A DNA stretch of 55,204 nucleotides, from contig CAKUGF010000013.1 in NCBI GenBank assembly GCA_934654585.1, forward strand, positions 1 to 55,204, read 5' to 3'. This DNA comes from an uncultured Collinsella sp. GTDB lineage: Bacteria > Actinomycetota > Coriobacteriia > Coriobacteriales > Coriobacteriaceae. The position numbers and the translations under genes are program-made. Below, one piece after another: positions 51,173 through 55,204 of the stretch (position 1 is its first letter; each line of letters opens with the position of its first letter). Under the pieces are notes generated by a model. That model saw nothing but the letters and a program-made list of their open reading frames with translations, searched no databases and had not been told where the DNA came from.

Positions 51173-51859
51173 CTACAAATAAATCCCCTCACCGAGTTGC
51201 TTGTGGAACTCGGCGTGATGGTCGCGTGCCCAGGTAAAGAGCGCCTGGTCAAAGTCGGTGCGCGTGGCCGGGACGCCAAAAACGCCGGCAACTTCGACAC
51301 GCACAAACTCCAGTGCCGGCAGCTTGTTGATCGCGGTGAGGGCAAACGGGGACGAGGGCTCCTCGAACAGATAGCGGCTGCCCTGCAGCGCATCGCAGCT
51401 GGTGCACGTGTTGCCGAGTGACGACGCCTTGGAGGCTCGCGCGCCTACGGGCTTGTAGCCGCAGCGCTTATGGAGGTAGTCGCGGAGCTCGCCCGGCACG
51501 CAGCCAAGCGCGGGAACGATGGCGAGTGCGTTGGCATTGGCTGTGTCGACGGCAATGTGTCCGGCTTCGTTAGGTGCGTACGCGGCGGCGGTGTCCTTGC
51601 CGTCGTCGGCTCGATAGGGGATACCGAAGGCCGCGACCGAGGTCTCTTTGTGGCACTTCCAGCACTCGCGCTTGCCCAGTACCAGATATATATACGGTGC
51701 GGAGGGGTCGGATCGGTCTACGCCGGGCAGCCACTCGGCAAAGGGCTCAGGATTAACGCCGCTGGGCACATACCAGATCTTTTTGGTCCGGTCCCATTTG
51801 GCGCCCAGCGCCTTGGCTTCTTCTTTGTGGGAAAAGGGGACATCGAGCTCGGTGCGCAT
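51173..51859 (-). CDS. DUF5710-domain protein
   Basis: 228 aa from ATG at 51859 (RBS AAGGAG); longer in-frame starts give a Pro-rich nonsense extension. The N-terminal DUF5710 module reads LDVPFSHKEEAKALGAKWDR then KKIWYVPSGVNPEPF, a small fold often found in DNA-processing or toxin-associated proteins. Two CxxC pairs (ECWKCHKE near 80 and NTCTSCDAL near 150) suggest a zinc-binding remainder. Convergent with the zinc-ribbon gene. Function unknown. Confidence 0.72.
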   Translation of the reverse strand: MRTELDVPFSHKEEAKALGAKWDRTKKIWYVPSGVNPEPFAEWLPGVDRSDPSAPYIYLVLGKRECWKCHKETSVAAFGIPYRADDGKDTAAAYAPNEAGHIAVDTANANALAIVPALGCVPGELRDYLHKRCGYKPVGARASKASSLGNTCTSCDALQGSRYLFEEPSSPFALTAINKLPALEFVRVEVAGVFGVPATRTDFDQALFTWARDHHAEFHKQLGEGIYL

Positions 51860-51874
51860 GGCGGCTCCTTGGTG

Positions 51875-52323
51875 CGCGGGTGCAGGTGGCTCAAGGATAC
51901 CGCAGGGCGTGGGCGTCGTAGCGTTTGGCCGAGAAGTCGCTGTGCGGGCTGGTTGGTTGTGGCGTCGGGCAAATTGGCAAGTAAATGGCCAGCTTTTGGT
52001 CGGCTGGCGGCAACCTTGCCAAGAGCTTGACGGATTGCGGTTTAGACGTCGGTGAATGAACACTTGGGGATGCGAAGCGGCAAAATAACCGCGGGTATTT
52101 GCCAAAACTCAAAAAGGAGCGCCATCTGTTGCTCGTGCACATCAAGCGAATTTATATTCGTGATGGATATCAAAGTTATTGTTGATGTTGGGGCATTGAA
52201 TTTGTTTGGCAGCCATTCGTCAGATGAATTGATGTTACGTTGCGATGACGGTTGGAGCTGCCAGCGGATTTGGCGACATAAAACAAAACAGCCCAGAGAC
52301 ATAGCCTCTGAGCTGCGAACATT
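51875..52323. other. Gene-poor stretch before tRNA-Val
   Basis: About 450 bp without a convincing gene. It includes GCTTTTGGTCGGC (51990-52002), which matches one unit of the TTTGGTCAG repeats at 34371. A 94-codon ORF at 52052-52336 has no family resemblance and runs into the tRNA, so I discount it. Confidence 0.4.
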
Positions 52324-52398
52324 TGGTGGGCGTTAGAAGATTTGAACTTCTGACCTCTTCCGTGTCAGGGAAGCGCTCTCCCCCTGAGCTAAACGCCC
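52324..52398 (-). tRNA. tRNA-Val (GAC)
   Basis: On the minus strand the acceptor strands GGGCGTT/AACGCCC enclose a D arm with TAGCTCAGGGGGAGAGC, an anticodon loop in CTTCCCTGACACGGAAG (anticodon GAC, Val) and a T arm with GTTCAAATC. CCA is encoded at the 3' end (52324-52326). The length is 75 nt. Confidence 0.93.
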
Positions 52399-52691
52399 GA
52401 TCAAGGGTGCGCGAATGCGCAGGAAATAATATAGCGGAGCCAGGACCTGGTGGCAAGAGCATTTTTAAAAATCGTTAGCTTGTGGAGTAGGGTTCCGCGT
52501 CGATCTTGTCTTTTTTAAGAGCTCGTAGCCGTGGACCGCTTGATGCATAATGCGTTAGTCGATACGTCATGGAGTCGTGGACGAACGTCATTGACGGATT
52601 TGTCTTACCGATAAACGGCCAAGCTGTTAGCTTGCATCCTTACCGTGGTAAGGTAAGCCGAATTATTTCCAGATTGTTTCGGGGGAGTGGA

Positions 52692-53714
52692 ATGAGCAGA
52701 GAGCACGCTGAGCAGCTCGAAAACGCAAAAGCTTCGGTTCCTATGACCGACATTTCGAACGTTGAGGCGCCCGAAGGTACCGATGAGTTCAGTCGCAGCA
52801 TTCGTCGCGCGTGGCGTGGACGTCTCAATAATGCCTCGACGCGCAAGATGATCACGGGCGTCGTGGCGACGCTGGTGGGCGGTTCGTTTTGGGGCTTCTC
52901 GGGCACCAGCGCGAGCTTTTTGTTCGACACCTACCACGTCGACACGCTGTGGCTTATGAGCGTGCGACAGATTCTTGCCGGCCTGTTATTTATGGCCGTG
53001 GTCGTCACGCGCGACCGCACGCGTCTGGTTAAGCTCTGGACCACGCCTGCCGACCGTAAGCAACTTTTGTTCTTTACCGCCTTTGGTCTGCTGTTCAACC
53101 AGTTCTGCTATCTTTCGGCCGTGCGCCTGACCAATGCCGGAACGGCGACGGTACTTCAGTGCTTGCAGCTGGTCATTATTATGGGATACACCTGCGTGAT
53201 CGATCGCCGTAGACCGCGCGTGCGCGAGGCCGTCGGCATTGGTCTGGCCCTGGGCGGTACGTTTTTGATTGCAACTGGCGGCGACCCCACCAGCCTGAGC
53301 ATCTCGCCGCTCGGTCTTGCCGCGGGCCTTATGTGCGCGGTCAGTGCCACCTGCATGGCGGTGATTCCCGCCAAGATACTGCCCGAATACGGCAGTCCGA
53401 TCGTTACGGGTTCTGCAATGCTCACGGCTGGCGTTGTTTCGTGTGCATTTGTGCAGCCGTGGGCTCATATGCCTGCCCTCGATGCCGCCGGTATCGAAGC
53501 GCTCGCGGTGTTTGTGGTCGTTGGTTCGTTTTTGGCGTACATGCTCTACATGCAGGGCGTTAAGGATATTGGCTCAGTGCGCGCGAGCCTTATCGGAACC
53601 GTTGAGCCGGTCTCGGCGACTATTACGAGTGCCGTCATGTTGGGTACGGTGTTTCTGCCGACCGATATCATCGGCTTTGTCATGATCATCGTGATGATGT
53701 TTTTGACGGTGTAG
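52692..53714 (+). CDS. EamA/DMT-family transporter
   Basis: 340 aa from ATG 52692 behind GGGGGAG. A hydrophilic N-terminal extension of about 55 residues (MSREHAEQLENAKASVPMTD) precedes ten membrane helices in two EamA repeats (VVATLVGGSFWGFSGTSASF; LGLAAGLMCAVSATCMAVIP). The product is a probable metabolite exporter. It is a distant paralogue of the transporter at 19587. It lies upstream of glmM with a gap of 81 bp, so cotranscription is possible. The 290 bp before it hold only promoter-like A/T-rich sequence. Confidence 0.83.
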   Translation: MSREHAEQLENAKASVPMTDISNVEAPEGTDEFSRSIRRAWRGRLNNASTRKMITGVVATLVGGSFWGFSGTSASFLFDTYHVDTLWLMSVRQILAGLLFMAVVVTRDRTRLVKLWTTPADRKQLLFFTAFGLLFNQFCYLSAVRLTNAGTATVLQCLQLVIIMGYTCVIDRRRPRVREAVGIGLALGGTFLIATGGDPTSLSISPLGLAAGLMCAVSATCMAVIPAKILPEYGSPIVTGSAMLTAGVVSCAFVQPWAHMPALDAAGIEALAVFVVVGSFLAYMLYMQGVKDIGSVRASLIGTVEPVSATITSAVMLGTVFLPTDIIGFVMIIVMMFLTV

Positions 53715-53795
53715 CCGCTGCGGTTGCTATCAAGGATAATGGGCAAGCGGTGCGCCGTCTTTTCGACGCGCTTTTGTCTACAAGGAGGACCTCGT

Positions 53796-55127
53796 ATGAA
53801 GTACTTTGGCACCGATGGCTTTCGCGGCGAGGCCAATGTTGGGCTGACCGTAGAGCATGCGTACAAGATCGGCCGCTTTGTGGGCTGGTATTACGGCGCC
53901 AATCGCGAGCGCAAAGCACGCGTGATCGTGGGCAAGGACACGCGTCGCTCGAGCTATATGTTCGAGGCGGCGCTGGTGAGTGGCCTGGTCGCGAGCGGCG
54001 CAGACGCCTATATGCTGCACGTGATCCCGACGCCGGGTGTGGCGCATCAGACCGTGGAGGGCTGCTTTGATTGCGGCATCATGATCAGCGCGAGCCACAA
54101 CCCGTTTTGCGATAACGGCATCAAGCTCGTCAACAGCGACGGCTTTAAGATGGACGAGGACGTGCTGGAGCTCATCGAGGACTATATCGATGGCAAGAGC
54201 GAGGTGCCGCTGGCCACGGGCAACCACATCGGTGCCACGGTGGACTACATGCAGGGCCGTAACCGCTACATCGCCTCGCTCATCGCAAGTGCGAACTTTT
54301 CGCTGCAGGGCGTCAAGATCGGCTTGGACTGTGCCAACGGCTCGGCGTCCTCGGTTGCCAAGCCGGTGTTTGACGCGCTCGGTGCCGACGTGCGCGTGAT
54401 CAACGCCGCGCCCGATGGCTTCAACATCAATGTGGACTGTGGCTCCACGCATATGGAGCGCCTGCAGCGCCACGTGGTGGAGCAGGGGCTGGACGTGGGC
54501 TTTGCCTATGACGGCGATGCCGACCGCTGCCTGGCCGTGGACGAGCGCGGCCGCGTGGTCGACGGCGACCAGATTCTGTATGTGTGTGGTGTGTATCTAA
54601 ACAAGCACGGTCGCCTTTCGGGCGGTACCGTGGTGCCGACGATCGCCAGCAACTTTGGCCTGATCAAGTCGCTGGAACTTGCCGGTCTGAGCGCCGTGAC
54701 CAGCGGCGTGGGCGACCGCCATGTGTATGCCAAGATGCGCGAGGGCGGCTACAGCCTGGGCGGCGAGCAGACGGGTCACACAATCTTTGGCGATATCGAG
54801 CGCACGGGCGACGGCATCATGACGTCGCTGCGCGTGATGGAAGTGATTCGCGCCGAGCGCGAGACACTCTCGCAGCTCACGGCTCCGTGCAAGCTGCTGC
54901 CGCAGGCGCAGGTCGCTGTGCGCGTTGCGGACAAGGATGCCGCGCTCGACAGCATGGGCGTGCAGAATGCGATCGCCGAGGCCGAGGCTTCGATGGCGGG
55001 CGAGGGCCGCGTACTCGTGCGCAAGAGCGGAACCGAGTCGGTCATCCGCGTCCTTGCCGAAGCCCCCGACCAAACAGCCGCCGAAGCCGCCATGAAGCGC
55101 ATCGCCGCTGCCCTAGAAACTCTGTAA
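53796..55127 (+). CDS. glmM: Phosphoglucosamine mutase
   Basis: 443 aa from ATG 53796 (RBS AAGGAGG). The N-terminal MKYFGTDGFRGEAN is diagnostic. The phosphoserine loop is GIMISASHNPFCDNGIKL, the metal loop FAYDGDADRCLAVDE, the sugar-binding loop GEQTGHTI, and the C-terminal phosphate-binding loop RKSGTESVIRV. It converts glucosamine 6-phosphate to glucosamine 1-phosphate for peptidoglycan and lipid-linked sugar precursors. Complete and of normal length. Confidence 0.97.
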   Translation: MKYFGTDGFRGEANVGLTVEHAYKIGRFVGWYYGANRERKARVIVGKDTRRSSYMFEAALVSGLVASGADAYMLHVIPTPGVAHQTVEGCFDCGIMISASHNPFCDNGIKLVNSDGFKMDEDVLELIEDYIDGKSEVPLATGNHIGATVDYMQGRNRYIASLIASANFSLQGVKIGLDCANGSASSVAKPVFDALGADVRVINAAPDGFNINVDCGSTHMERLQRHVVEQGLDVGFAYDGDADRCLAVDERGRVVDGDQILYVCGVYLNKHGRLSGGTVVPTIASNFGLIKSLELAGLSAVTSGVGDRHVYAKMREGGYSLGGEQTGHTIFGDIERTGDGIMTSLRVMEVIRAERETLSQLTAPCKLLPQAQVAVRVADKDAALDSMGVQNAIAEAEASMAGEGRVLVRKSGTESVIRVLAEAPDQTAAEAAMKRIAAALETL

Positions 55128-55204
55128 GGTAGTCGTTGGGTGTTCCTATAGTTTTGTCAACCGCCGGGGCTACTCCCGGTAGGGCACCCGGTCGCGCATC
55201 ACGG
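55128..55204. other. Window end after glmM
   Basis: It contains a remnant of the AGTCGTTGGGTGTTC wording seen at 27527 and a small hairpin (CCGGGGCTACTCCCGG, about 55163-55178). No gene start is visible before the window ends. Confidence 0.4.

Noticed and set aside
52052..52336. 94-codon ORF upstream of tRNA-Val
   Set aside because: No plausible ribosome site or protein family, Cys/Ser-rich composition, and it overlaps the tRNA gene.

Overview
The window is a GC-rich bacterial chromosome segment that looks like the gut actinobacterial genus Collinsella (Coriobacteriia). This is inferred from the codon and GC style, the dense alternation of mannose-family PTS operons with SIS-domain deglycase-like genes and GntR regulators, the rubrerythrin, the L-2-hydroxyacid dehydrogenase, and the many short REP-like intergenic hairpins. 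No rRNA or other decisive marker is present, so the genus call is an inference.

Layout. 1-10.9 kb: the 3' end of a tRNA-Asp, an Rrf2 regulator with a MutY-like glycosylase that has no Fe-S cluster, rubrerythrin, two unrecognised membrane proteins, a two-gene nucleotidyltransferase/HTH module resembling a toxin-antitoxin pair, rmuC, an ABC exporter, nth and a zinc-ribbon membrane protein. 11-17.4 kb: mfd, a PAP2 phosphatase, threonine aldolase and a GNAT acetyltransferase. 17.4-31.5 kb: a sugar-amine region with a divergent GntR/SIS pair, an EamA exporter, a complete mannose-family PTS (IIAB-IIC-IID) plus SIS protein, a HAD phosphatase, a YitT-family gene interrupted by two in-frame amber codons, another GntR, recQ, and a third GntR/SIS pair. 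31.9-42 kb: an L-lactate/2-hydroxyacid dehydrogenase, metA, an AbiEi-like protein with a nuclease-like C-terminal domain, 5-formyl-THF cyclo-ligase, an orphan HicB, a zinc-ribbon/YD-repeat surface protein and an M16C peptidase. 42-46.8 kb: a second GntR-PTS-SIS cluster (IIA, IIB, SIS, IIC, IID). 47-52 kb: an accessory block (AlbA_2/Schlafen-type ATPase behind six GAGAGATA boxes, HNH endonuclease, zinc-ribbon and DUF5710 proteins). 52.3-55.2 kb: tRNA-Val, an EamA transporter and glmM.

How it fits together. The central theme is probably uptake and cleavage of glycated amino acids (Amadori or related compounds). Mannose-family PTS permeases would import and 6-phosphorylate them. Four divergent FrlB/GfrE/GfrF-like SIS proteins would split them into hexose 6-phosphate and free amine, and an EamA exporter might dispose of the amino acid. 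No FrlD-type kinase is present, which fits PTS phosphorylation. Four GntR/UTRA regulators and three visibly different operator-like motif sets suggest separate sensing of related substrates.

The second theme is intergenic structure. Long palindromic elements (180-205 bp with 26-31 bp perfect ends), a three-copy family of GAGNGTGGAT units with a terminal hairpin, and several REP-like families (GGGACAGG/CCTGTCCC cores) lie between genes. Some copies bracket the defence-like genes. No REP-associated transposase is visible here.
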